64,000 nt of DNA from Timema cristinae (Eukaryota > Arthropoda > Insecta > Phasmatodea > Timematidae). The DNA is taken from the NCBI GenBank assembly GCA_039000515.1, contig JBCFYV010000100.1:25654351-25718350 (forward strand). Reading direction: 5' to 3'. Positions 33,222 to 42,870 of this stretch are shown here, in pieces; positions within the stretch are counted from its first letter, which is position 1, and each line of letters begins with the position of its first letter. The notes below the pieces were generated by a model. That model saw nothing but the letters and a program-made list of their open reading frames with translations. It did no database searches and was not told the DNA's origin. A program made the position numbers and the translations under genes.

Positions 33222-33434
33222 CCCGTTTTGATGACCGTATGGTCTAAGGCGCTACTATATCACTAGACTAGACTGCCGATGATGGGGATATCATGGTTCG
33301 AGTTTTTCCTAAATGGTTTTTCACTCTCTATCCAAGCATATGTTTGTATACTTACTCCTAAATTCAACCTTCTTCATCCCTAACCTATTAGCGTAATTAG
33401 TGCATAAGCGTACGACCCGAATGGTGCTAAAACA
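33222..33434 (+). repeat. SINE-B, nearly full length
   Basis: Head CCGTTTTGATGACCGTATGG, GACTGCCGATGATGGGGATA, decayed box B GGTTCGAG, body CCTAAATGGTTTTTCACTCT, tail from CTATTAGCGTAATTAGTGC to CCCGAATGGTGCTAA. The B box and the first body block are fused by a deletion. Confidence 0.85.
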
Positions 33435-33469
33435 ACCCTGTGGAGCCGATGAAACATGCATCAGTCGGC

Positions 33470-33670
33470 ATTCGAACTTAGATGTCAAGCTTCTATGGTC
33501 TGATTTTCCGATGACAGAGAAGGTTTGAATCCCTACAGGGTGCATTTAGGATGGATTCTCCTAAATAATTTTCCAGTAAATTTCACGTAAAATTCTACAG
33601 TCTTCATTCTTACCTAATCAGTGTGGTTAATTTTGGATAGCCCGGACGCGTAGTACAACATGGTTAAAAA
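33470..33670 (+). repeat. SINE-B, second, more diverged copy
   Basis: Follows the previous copy in the same orientation. Has CTATGGTCTGATTTTCCGAT, box B GGTTTGAATCCC, body TCTCCTAAATAATTTTCCAG and tail GATAGCCCGGACGCGTAGTA. Confidence 0.65.
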
Positions 33671-33719
33671 TAAAAAGATATACCAACAACATATAATTCT
33701 TAGATATTTAATTCATCAC

Positions 33720-33745
33720 TGTAGCAAAAAAAAAAAAAAAAAAGG
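33720..33745. repeat. Poly-A run
   Basis: About 18 consecutive A bases near 33726-33743, which may mark the tail of an old retrosequence. Confidence 0.6.
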
Positions 33746-33865
33746 CAGTGGCATATTTTTTTACTATGCCGAGAAGTGAGCTCGGGACTTTTAACTCAGT
33801 ATATTGCGAAAGTGTCACTTTAGATTATGCGCCCACCATAGATCCGGGCTATTCAAAATTAATGT

Positions 33866-34045
33866 AGTAGTGATGAGGAAGGTAGAGTTTTAGAGAAATG
33901 TATTCTCATTTGTGTGGAGGATGTTATTTAGGTAAAAAAAAAAATATTTGTACACCCAGCCGATATTCAAGCCCAAGCACCTATTCAGAGGAAAACCAGA
34001 TCAGACCAACCTGACGCCTCGGACAGCGTGACCACTGGTGTGGGT
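33866..34045 (-). repeat. SINE-B, diverged copy, minus strand
   Basis: On the minus strand: head with CAGTGGTCACGCTGTCCGAG, a decayed box B, TGTACAAATATTT, body and ATCACTACTAC. Order is preserved but identity is low. Confidence 0.5.
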
Positions 34046-34372
34046 CAGCAAATGTCTAGACTAAGAGTTGTCTGCTCAGTCATTTCCCCTGAGAGATCTA
34101 GCTTTTTTTCAGAGTTGGTCTATCGGCTGGAATAATCAAATGACGACTTAAGGTCTTTAAACAAATCTCAATCGAGTGTTTTCCTGCGATAAATAAATAC
34201 TTTGCTTGAGTGCTTAGTTTATTGTTTTTGTTTTTCTTAAATTTTCAAGTGATCCAGGGGTGAGATAGGAATAGGATATTTTCTGAGGTATAAATTATTC
34301 TCTTCTAATTGATGAAGTACTTGGAATAATTTACATTTATCTTGCTTAAGATACTTTAACAGGCCTTTTTTT

Positions 34373-34619
34373 AACCCCTTCAGTGGTCAAATGGTCTAAG
34401 TCACAGTAAACTAGACTGCCGATGACGGAGTGATCGGAGTTTGAATCCCGGTTGGGTGTAGTGAGGATGTTTTCTCTCTAAACGGTTTTCCGCCCTACCT
34501 CACGAAAATGCGGGTAAACTTCCTCTAAACTCAACCCGTTTCTAACCTAAGCCTTAGCGTAGCTAGTGAATATGCGTACAACCCAAACGGGTATTAAAAA
34601 GCGGTTCTAAAAAAAAAAG
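34373..34619 (+). repeat. SINE-B, full length
   Basis: Head CCCCTTCAGTGGTCAAATGG, CTAGACTGCCGATGACGGAG, box B GTTTGAATCCCGG, body AAACGGTTTTCCGCCC, CACGAAAATGCGGGTAAAC, tail CCCAAACGGGTATTAAAAAG and an A-rich end. Confidence 0.9.
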
Positions 34620-35316
34620 ATCCAAATGTAGATTTATCCAGCATGGAATTTGATCTCTTTTGGCGGGATTTTGGTAACATGAGTTGGTAATATAAATTTC
34701 GACACCGCCATAAGTTGGAGAAAAGTATCCAGTATAAGGTTGGTGCGGGGAAATAAAAAAAAAGCCCTCGTTTTTTCAATTGGGGCCAGATTCTCTCCAC
34801 CCCAAATAAAAAAACCAGACCACGTTGAAAGTACGGTCCGATTCATTTTGGCGCGCGATGTGCTAGAAAGAGGTTAAGGGCAGAGATAGTGTTTTGGACG
34901 GAGAGTATGGTGATGGGTGGTTGGGGGGGGGGATGGGGGGGGGTCGACATCCCGGACACTGTATCACTGATATAGTACATCCGGGAGTCGCACCCACGCG
35001 ATATTGGAACATCTTGAAATAAATAAGGGGGAAAGGGGGTATTGCGAATGAGTGAAAAGGGAACACGGACCATACGTTAAATTAATTACTATTGGGAATC
35101 GGTGATTTAATCTGAGCATGTAAGATCACCTTATTAACGAATTTTATTTTTTATTTTGGTGGTTAATACAAGTGGGGTAGTTACACTTGGAATTACAGTT
35201 ATTACGTTCTACAGACAGTTTTTACACCACCCACAACTTTTGAATCATGTGAATTCTAAAATGATGCTCCCTATTCTCCCCTCTCTTTTCTCTCTCCCCC
35301 CCCTTTTCCTGAAGAG
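34620..35316. other. Unassigned DNA with a G-rich patch
   Basis: No gene is recognised. Frames of 67-76 codons on the minus strand overlap the G-rich tract and are low-complexity in composition. Confidence 0.4.
34908..34944 (+). other. Potential G-quadruplex tract
   Basis: Several G runs (GGG, GG, a run of 10 and a run of 9) lie within 37 bases between GATGGGTGGTT and TCGACATC. This meets the usual pattern of four G-runs with short loops. Structure is inferred from sequence only. Confidence 0.5.
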
Positions 35317-35750
35317 CGTGCATCACATGCCAATCAATTCTATGATAAAATCGTCTAAAAATCTTAAATTGACACGAACAATATTGACCGTGGATAATTT
35401 CTGATTAAATATTAATGGAGTTAAGAGAGTTAACAAAAGTTAAAAGAACATTGTTGAGATATTTAATGATATTTGGATAAAAACTCATTGAAAAGGCCTT
35501 TTATAAATCATTTTAGAATGGCTTCACAGATAAACATTATGCCAAAGCTTTATTCTGTCACAATAGGGACATACTGTAGTTATTAATGAGAAACTTTGTC
35601 GCTTTGTCCCCATCGTCACCACGGAAAATTTCGGTAATCATTCAAATACGAATGCAATGCACACATTTCTGGCATATCTTGGTCTTTTACTCACCATACC
35701 TTGCGCGAGCCGGGAGCTGAGTTAGGTCTGCTATGATGAACGCTCTTAAT
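35317..35750 (+). repeat. Rep-4 copy 2
   Basis: Partner of 28619-29079 in the same orientation and block order. It shares CGCGAGCCGGGAGCTGAGTT and the CTATGATGAACG end. Confidence 0.75.
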
Positions 35751-35991
35751 TATGTCCTATAATGTAGTTTAGTTGGTAGCGAACCTGTGGAGAAGTGAAA
35801 GCTTACAAGAGAACCTCATATTAAAAGCGCACCTAGATTTTGTATCAAAACCACACAGGGATAAAACAACTGATTAACGTAGTAATATGGCGAACATGTA
35901 TTTAAACTAACCCTTTACTTTATAATAATTACAATAATATAATAAAACTGCAATGAACAACCCCCCTCAACCCCTTAATCTTTACTAATGT

Positions 35992-36015
35992 GGTTAGGTT
36001 AGGTTAGGTTAGGTT
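35992..36015 (+). repeat. Interstitial telomere-type repeat (GGTTA)n
   Basis: Four to five TTAGG units in plus orientation, opposite to the tract at 4062-4090. It lies just left of a Rep-2 copy. Confidence 0.85.
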
Positions 36016-36039
36016 TTACCATATGAGGCTCAAACACTA

Positions 36040-36545
36040 TAGTATGATTTTGGTAGGAAGAACAGTATAAGTTAGTTACCAAGAAAATTTTAATATATTC
36101 ATACATAAAGTCATGTTATCTGCAGATGTTACTTTTGATGGATATTATCGATATCTATAAAATAACACAAACAATATAGTAAAGTCGGTGACCTGGCGGT
36201 CTAGGGTAAGGTGTCGGACTTCTATGCTGGCGGCCGGGGTTCAATCCTCGGTCCCGGCAAAGATTTATCTGATTACCAAACCCTTCCTTCACCTCTGACA
36301 AGACATCTTGTGAATGTGAGGAATGCCAGGTCTCCACCGTGGTTCGGATTCCACGTTAAACTGTAGGTCCTTCATTTCATCTCACAATCACCCTACCATT
36401 ACACATTAGCGTAAGTGCGTATAACCCGAACGGGTAGTAAGACGCGGTGCTAATAATAATAATAATAATATAGTAAAATGTTATCACTGTTGGCCGCAAA
36501 GAAACATGTTTGAATTTTCTCTACTGTTCTTCCAACCAAAATCAG
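36040..36545 (+). repeat. Rep-2 copy, full, split by a SINE-A
   Basis: Left part 36040-36183 ends in AATATAGTAAA; right part resumes at 36467 with the same word and continues ATGTTATCACTGTTGGCCGC, then TTCTCTACTGTTCTTCCAAC. Without the SINE it is collinear with 16413-16640. Confidence 0.8.
36184..36466 (+). repeat. SINE-A nested in Rep-2, 11-bp target duplication
   Basis: Full-length SINE-A of the subtype lacking the GTGTATTAATCACAA segment (reads ACAAGACATCTTGTGAATG). AATATAGTAAA at 36173-36183 and 36467-36477 is the duplication. Confidence 0.95.
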
Positions 36546-37249
36546 GGTCTACAAACAATGGTACGCTATTGATGCTCCCTTGTGCGCGTCCGATAGACTC
36601 CTAAGCAGGTACACAAATTCGGCTTTTGCGCTTTCAGTACGTAGCCGCGCACCTGACCAATGGGCTCTTTTATTCGCAGCTGAATTATTCATCTTCATTG
36701 AAATTTGAGTTTCACCTTTCACAGGAATGCATTTGACTGTCGAGATATTGGCTGTTGTTGTCTGTTCTAGAGCAAAGTTAGTTTGTAGATCGGGAGCTGA
36801 TATAATCAGTTTCCCGCATCTGTGGGCACTCGGTCTAAATAGTAGGCTCATTTAGTCTGGTTGCCTACTTGGATATTTAGAAACTATTTTGCGAAGTGGC
36901 CTGCATCTTAAATTGACTCACATAAACGCTATCACAATTAAGACACCAATCGTACGAAACATAAAGAGAGGAGGGGAAATGAGCAGTTCACTCTGCGAAG
37001 TCTCTTGTTTATCTGCCGATAGCACGTCCCCTATTTATTCCAAGAGTTTACACAGTCTCTTTAATATTTGCACCTTAAAAACAGTGACTTGCTTTTGCAA
37101 AGATGGGCTTGATGCACTTCCCATACATCTGGAACCGGGTATATATTCAAAATTCCGTCTGGAAGGTGCTGCCCGCACCATCTGGTAAAAATAACATATT
37201 CTTGGAGAGTTTAGAAAGTTTGGTGGTTTCCCGTTGATTCCAGCAATGT
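36546..37249. other. Unassigned DNA, moderate GC
   Basis: A 100-codon frame on the minus strand (36549-36851) and a 99-codon frame on the plus strand (36889-37188) occur here. Neither shows a recognisable domain, and no splice or promoter signal supports them. CTGATATAATCAG at 36796-36808 matches a short dispersed motif. Confidence 0.35.
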
Positions 37250-37492
37250 ATTTCTACGAGAAAGAGCCTAAAAATTTTGCTGTAAAAGGTAATTTCACAT
37301 ACCTCTCAGGGTTCTTTTACATCCCACATTCCACAATAGACATGGGTCAAACAACTTTACTTTCCCTCTCGAAGAAAGTTGTCATATGGATTTTTATCAC
37401 TCAAGAAAAATTTGTGATCTCAGCTGGGTTTGAACCCACGAACATCGGGTCCTGAAGAGAGCACTTAATCCTAAGACCTCTGATGATGACTT
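37250..37492 (-). repeat. SINE-D copy 1, minus strand
   Basis: Collinear with 40366-40605: CTACGAGAAAGAGCCTA-type start, ACATACCTCTCAGGGTTC, TTTTACATCCCACATTCCAC, AGACATGGGTCAAA and a right-hand tRNA head. On the minus strand the head has AGAGGTCTTAGGATTAAGTG (box A region) and TGGGTTCAAACCC (box B). Confidence 0.75.
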
Positions 37493-37507
37493 TACAATGT
37501 TATGTAC

Positions 37508-37785
37508 ATTAACTAAATGTTACCCACGCCGGGGTACGAATCACGGTCGGGTGTAGTGAGGCATGTCCACCTCTCCCAAATACTTTACTACTCCCCCTCC
37601 ACACAAACGAAGGTACATTTCTTATAAAATTATAACATCCTTCTACCTACCTACCTACCCATTAAAACTTACCCAGGCCACACACAGGCTGGAAAAGGTA
37701 ATGTTTATAAAAAAAAGCCTATCCCATTAGCGTGATTAATCAATGTGTTTCCCTAACGAGTTCCAAGACGTGGTGAACCGCATAC
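37508..37785 (+). repeat. SINE-B with internal insertion
   Basis: Head remnant CCCACGCCGGGGTACGAATC, CGGTCGGGTGTAGTGAGG, body CCCTCCACACAAACGAAGG; then a (CTAC)n run and about 90 bp of foreign sequence; then the tail CCCATTAGCGTGATTAAT and CCAAGACGTGGTGAACCGC. Confidence 0.7.
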
Positions 37786-38009
37786 ATTTTACATTGTTAT
37801 TATTCTAGAATGGATCTCAAAACAAAAACAGAAAAACAATTTTAAGATCATAAGTACCCAATTGACATTGTACACGGCTTCTAACGTGGAATTAACAACA
37901 TAACGACCTGTCATATTTTTAAGATGTTTATTATTATAAAATATAATCTTGTTACAATGTTGCTGCCGTCTATAGGGATTGGAAAAAACATACGCTTTGT
38001 ATGCCGTCC

Positions 38010-38672
38010 CACAGATTGCCTAACCGTAAAGATAACAGAACCTTGTATACCATCCTACAAGTTGCCTAACCGTGAAGCTAAAGGCGCCTTATCTCTCATC
38101 CTGCAGGTTGCCTACCCGTGAAGCTAACGGCACCTTGCTTCTCATCCTGCAGGTTGCCTACCCGTGAAGCTAAAGGCACCTTGCTTCTCATCCTGCAGGT
38201 TGCCTAACCGTGAATCTAACAGCACCTTGCTTCATATCCCACAGGTTGCCTACCCGTGAATCTAACGGCACCTTGCCTCTCATCCTGCAGGTTGCCTAAC
38301 CGTGAATCTAACAGCACCTTGCTTCATATCCACAGGTTGCCTACCCGTGAATCTAACGGCACCTTGCCTCTCATCCTGCAGGTTGCCTAACCGTGAATCT
38401 AACAGCACCTTGCTTCATATCCCACAGGTTGCCTACCCATGAATAACGCACCTTCTTTCATCCTCAGTTGCCTACGTGATCTAACGGCACCTTGCTTCTC
38501 ATCCTGCAGGTTGCCTACCGTGAATCTAACGGCACCTTGCTTCATACCCACAGGTTGCCTACCTGAATCTAACGGCACCTTGCCTTTCATCCTGCAGGTT
38601 GCCTAACCGTAAAGCTAACGGCGCCTTACCTCTCATCCTGCAGGTTGCCTACCCGTGAAGCTGACGGCGCCT
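38010..38672. repeat. 46-bp minisatellite, about 14 copies, dimeric order
   Basis: The unit is TTGCCTACCCGTGAAKCTAA followed by CGGCACCTTGCTTCTCATCC and TGCAGG. From 38200 on, units alternate between AACCGTGAATCTAACAGC/CATATCCCACAGG and CCCGTGAATCTAACGGC/CTCATCCTGCAGG types, so the effective period there is about 92 bp. Between 38440 and 38570 many units have one- to three-base deletions. Each unit has a pyrimidine-rich stretch ending in CAG. Frames here are artefacts. Confidence 0.95.
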
Positions 38673-38990
38673 CCACCAGTGCAAGGCGAGGCCCCGTCCC
38701 ACGCATGGCTGGTTACGCTCGTTTCGAACTACGGGGCAGAACACATCTCATATGATACGCAGGTTCCTCTTCCCCCCTCTCCCCTTCCTCCACTGCGAGT
38801 AATATGCTCACGTGGGAGCTTTGAAGGGAGAGCTTACCGTACGAGAAGAGAACGAGCTTTGAATTTCAGTGGCATACACATATATTTCTTCTGAATAGAA
38901 AGGTTTTATTTTTATATTCGTATGCATGAAGTTTTTCACTCTTTATATTGCAGAAAATGTATCGTGGAGTTTTCAAATTGACGTATATAA
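38673..38990. other. Unassigned DNA
   Basis: Moderate GC up to 38840, with a 79-codon frame (38655-38894) that starts inside the 46-bp array and has no known domain. It is AT-rich afterwards. Confidence 0.4.
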
Positions 38991-38993
<3 letters not shown>

Positions 38994-39063
<70 letters not shown>

Positions 39064-39075
39064 GTGTGTGTGTGT
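38994..39075. repeat. (TA)n(TG)n microsatellite
   Basis: About 33 TA units with one break, then six TG units. Confidence 0.95.
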
Positions 39076-39206
39076 TTTATTTTAATAGAAACTACAAGAC
39101 CAAATTAAAACACGGTCGTTGAATGAATATACTCATGTATATGTACGTTACACCCTGTTCACTTTGAACGCTTTGACGGATCACACTATGGTATTATCTT
39201 CCAGGT

Positions 39207-39772
39207 CAGTGGTTTTTAACCTTTTATTACTCGTCGGCCCCTAAATATCCTAAAATATTATCGTGGTCCCCTAGTTGTTACTAATATATTAATCATTAAT
39301 ATTTATTTCAACATTATGGCTGTATTAAAACCTAAATTAACTTGCCTAAATGTATCTAATAGGACCTCTCTCTGCTGTTGGACACTTTACACTAATTTGT
39401 TTATTCTTGTTTGATTGTATTACTTAATCCTATTCGCATGCAGGAGTCGATTTCGCTGCTTGTTTTAATATTTACCACTGTGGGAAATCCTTTTAACATA
39501 AATAAGTAGAAACAAAGGGCAGCAAATTGTGAATGGTGATGGTAAACAGTTGGGCATTATTTGTACTATCCGTAATTTATATTACCCGTGCTTCTTTATC
39601 CCCACAGAAAATCGAGAATCTACTGTACTTTCATGCTTACGATCATCAAATTCTTTCTTTCAAAATGTAAAATTTTAAGATAATTGACTTCACTAATAAG
39701 CAAATACAATTTTTAATTTTTTTTTATGGACATCCCAAATAAAACCTTTCGCGGCCCCCGGTCAAGAATAAA
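39207..39772 (+). mobile_element. hAT-like non-autonomous element inside a palindromic repeat
   Basis: Starts CAGTGGTTTTTAACCTTTTA and CTCGTCGGCCCCTAAAT, typical of hAT ends. The right side has CGCGGCCCCCGGTCAAGAAT, a worn complement. Flanking DNA (CACACTATGG... on the left and CATAGTGG... on the right) matches the uninterrupted palindrome Pal-6 at 42723-42791, which acts as an empty-site reference. No transposase frame is visible. Confidence 0.65.
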
Positions 39773-39954
39773 TTTTATAGGCTACGTCATAGTGGAAACG
39801 TGCAAGGTAAGCTAAGAGTGCATTCAACGCTACGAGGCAACTCATTTATTTCCACGGCCATAAATAATTATGTGTGTTTACGATTCAAGATCATTACAGA
39901 TTTCGTATGAGATGAAATAATTATCAAAATTAAAAATGCAAAAATAATGAAACT

Positions 39955-40145
39955 CACAAAGAACGGGGTTCAAATCCCAGGCTGGGTGTATTGAAGGTGA
40001 TATTTGCTAAGGGGTTTCCCTCACTACCTTAATTAAAATGCGGGTACGTTTTCTCTCAATTCTGCCTTCCTCATCCCTACACAATTAGTGTATAGTGTGA
40101 TGATAATGCGTACATGCAAGAAGGGGTGTAAAATCTCAGTACGGC
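39955..40145 (+). repeat. SINE-B, 5' truncated
   Basis: Begins near box B (GGGTTCAAATCCC), GGCTGGGTGTATTGAAGG, body, AAAATGCGGGTACG, CCTCATCCCTACACAATTAG and a worn tail. Confidence 0.75.
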
Positions 40146-40365
40146 AAACAGAGATTGCGAGTTGAGTCCAATTTCATAGTAAGGGTCTTTTATTGACACA
40201 AACACATTTTATATGAGCCTTGGATTATCTTATTAGTGTTATGTTATTGTTATTGATAATATATCAAAAGGGATAACATGATTTGACTAATTATTTATTT
40301 GAGGTATTTAACGTGAATTTTCTGAACAAAATGATTTTATTTAAACACGAGAATTTCTATGAGCG

Positions 40366-40605
40366 AGAGTGAAAGGGCCTACCGATGTTCCCGGGAAAGG
40401 TATTTCAACATACCTTCTAGGTTTTTTTTTTACATTCCACAAGAGACATGGGAACCGACGGCTTTACTTCCCATCCGAAGGAAGCTGTGCTAAGGATCTG
40501 TATCGCTCAAGACAAATCGTTGGCCCAGGTTGGTTTGAACCAATGAACCTCGGGTCCTGAGGCAAGCACTTTACTCCAAATCACTGAGGGTTGATGACTT
40601 GATTA
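40366..40605 (-). repeat. SINE-D copy 2, minus strand
   Basis: Same order as 37250-37492, with ACATACCTTCTAGG, TTTACATTCCACAAGAGACA, CTTCCCATCCGAAGGAAGC, and on the minus strand a head with TTGGTTCAAACCAACC as the box B region. Confidence 0.75.
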
Positions 40606-41012
40606 ATGAATGCGTGAAGGTAGATCCAGTAGCTTTTCTAGCTGTCATATAAGGTTCTTCCAATAAAAACTGGACTACACCAGCCAACCAATTTCTTATA
40701 CCGAAATCCTGGAATTTTACAGATTTTCCAGACAAAATATTTCGCTTTTCCTTGACTCACTATTTTCCATCTTTTCTGGGGAGTATGATTTTTCTATGTA
40801 TTACATTGACCCTGTATTTTTCAAAACTAGCTCACCAAAAGCTACTAAAAATCAACATTTTTATAAGCCGTATTTCCAGCTATAAATGTTTTAGGTAATA
40901 TAACACTATAAAACCGTGTTCGTAAGAATACTAAGCTTATCTTACGTTCGTTCTTTTCATCCCACTTTAGCTACACAGTGCCAGTTTAAACTAAAAACCC
41001 TTTACTTTGGTT

Positions 41013-41492
41013 CAGTGTTTATCAAAGTGTGGACCACGGTGGCCTGTCAGGTGGTCCGGAGGATCTCAGCAAGTTTAGTGATAATAGTCAACTAGAGAAG
41101 GTTGATCACATATAATAGAAACATTTGAAAATTGTATGCGGAAGATCAAATATTAAATATCTCTACTAGACTATTTATTTCCTAGATACCTTAAGTCAAC
41201 AATTCTGAACAATTATCTATAAAAATATATGAGATTTAAAATCTTAAAAAATAATCAAAAACTACTTATAATACAACGTAATGATATGGTAATTTTTTCA
41301 ACAATTTATTTAATATATTGATTTTTGTCTTGTATCTTTATTCCTAAAGTGTAAATGTCTAAAAGTATTGATTTTCCTGCATTATATTCAACACCCCCAC
41401 CCCTCGCTACTCTGAGGGCTTCGGTATTTCCTCGGTGCACATAGTATCTCTTGGTAGTTGGTAATTCATAGCAAAAATGTTGAGAAACACTA
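41013..41492 (+). mobile_element. hAT-like non-autonomous element
   Basis: Left end CAGTGTTTATCAAAGTGTGG, right end GTTGAGAAACACTA, so the termini are inverted YAGTGTTTMTCAA words. Adjacent octamers CTTTGGTT and CATTAGTC match at only five of eight bases, so if it is the target duplication it is old. No coding capacity. Confidence 0.65.
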
Positions 41493-41514
41493 CATTAGTC
41501 TTTATTAAAATAAA

Positions 41515-41765
41515 ACAACACTCATAGTGTTATTCCGCAATCGAGCAATACTGACAGAGCGGCCAGTATCTGTTGGCAAAGATAGTGCCAACTTATGCAG
41601 ATAGAGGATGTTATTGGTCAGCACAACGAGACCGTAGACACTACTTTATCTTAAGTCCTCATGAGTCTGGGTTGACCCTGTTTCAGACTAAATGCTTCAG
41701 AGTACATCTGGAATCTATCCCGGGACCTCTATATCTGTAACCAGGAACACTGACCACTTGATTAC
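41515..41765 (-). repeat. SINE-C copy, minus strand, source of the 67-bp array
   Basis: Has GAGCGGCCAGTATCTGTTGG, AAAGATAGTGCCAACTTATG, GGTTGACCCTGTTTCAGAC and a tRNA head with TCCCGGGACCTCTATATCTG. The head segment from AGAGTACATCTGG to TTGATTAC is repeated in tandem immediately to the right. Confidence 0.75.
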
Positions 41766-42210
41766 AGAGTACATCTGGAGTCTATCCCGGGACCTCTATA
41801 TCTGTAACCAGGAACACTGACCACTTGATTACAGAGTACATCTGGAGTCTATCCCGGGACCTCTATATCTGTAACAGGAACACTGACCACTTGATTACAG
41901 AGTACATCTGGATCTATCCGGACCTTATATCTGTAACCAGGAACCTGACCATTGATTACAGAGTACATCTGGAACACGATCTATATCTGTAACCAGGAAC
42001 CTGACCTTTTACAGTAATCGACACGGACCTCTTATCTGTAACCAGGAACACTGACCACTTGATTACAGAGTACATCTGGAACTTCGGACCTCTATCTGTA
42101 CCAGGAACCTGACCATGATTACAATACATCTGAAGCGCCGACTCTAATCGTAACCAGACTACATTGATATACATCTGAAGCCCGACTTAATCTGTACGGG
42201 AACGACACTG
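41699..42210. repeat. 67-bp minisatellite made from a SINE tRNA head, about 8 units
   Basis: The unit runs from AGAGTACATCTGG through TATCCCGGGACCTC and CTGTAACCAGGAACACTGAC to CACTTGATTAC. The first three units are almost identical, period 67. Later units lose one to several bases each, more so towards the right end, where units are about 45-60 bp. It corresponds to the head of SINE-C read on the minus strand. Confidence 0.9.
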
Positions 42211-42486
42211 ATACGAGGCGAACAGTTTTTATAAAATCTACACTAAACTCTAGAGAAACTTAAAAGTGTGATGAAGATAAAGTCAGACAGCTGGGCAGAC
42301 GCTCTACATAAGGGGTCGGCAACCTATTTGGGCCTTGGTCGACTTGTACATATTTTACCACAATTCCCGCGATCATCCTTAGATTTTCCACTCTACATTT
42401 AATTCCTCTTTTTCCATGCATATTGTATTTATACCTTAAATACAATATTTACTCCAATACTAATGTATATAACTTTATATAAAATA

Positions 42487-42693
42487 CTCGCTTTGCTCGT
42501 TGGGGGCGGATAAAGTTGCTCCACCATTTTATATTAATTTTTTTTTAACTTCTTAGAATTTTCCCGTCGGTTACAGGTTAGAAGCTATAGGTTTGCCAAA
42601 TTTCAAGTTTCTAGCTCATCTGGAAGTGGGTAAACATTAATGTCAGTGAGTGAGTCAGCCGTGTGGCTTTATAGTAGTATAATAATAAAATGT
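42487..42693 (-). mobile_element. Helitron-like repeat, shortened, nested in hAT
   Basis: The reverse of 14230-14575: ends near CTCGCTTTGCTCGTTGGGGG, then CCCGTCGGTTACAGGTTAG, TTCAAGTTTCTAGCTCATCT and GAGTGAGTCAGCC. About 130 bp of interior is missing relative to the other copy. Confidence 0.65.
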
Positions 42694-42722
42694 ACACACT
42701 GTTTACCCTGAGAGGTAGAAAT

Positions 42723-42791
42723 CTTACCTTGACGAATTACACTATGGTCCTATCTTATAAGCTGTACCATAGTGGAATAATGTAAGGTAAG
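42723..42791. repeat. Pal-6 small palindrome (empty site of the 39207 insertion)
   Basis: CTTACCTT at the left pairs with AAGGTAAG at the right, and ACACTATGGT with ACCATAGTGG. The same arms flank the hAT insertion at 39207-39772. Confidence 0.65.
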
Positions 42792-42870
42792 CTTGCCTTT
42801 TCGTAATGATGTAGTTTTCTTACACGATGGACTGAAAATTGCTGCGAGATCGACCTGTTGCCTACCCCTG

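Larger units (their letters stand above)
42310..42870. mobile_element. hAT-type element with perfect 8-bp target duplication
   Basis: Left end AAGGGGTCGGCAACCTATTT, right end TTGCCTACCCCTG, inverted relative to each other and like CAGGGGTCGGCAACC hAT ends. CTCTACAT is present at 42302-42309 and at 42871-42878, a perfect 8-bp duplication. The interior holds a reversed Helitron-like repeat (42487-42693) and palindrome Pal-6 (42723-42791). No transposase frame remains. Confidence 0.85.

Noticed and set aside
36549..36851. 100-codon minus-strand frame
   Set aside because: No domain recognised; overlaps a short dispersed motif (CTGATATAATCAG) and lacks splice signals.
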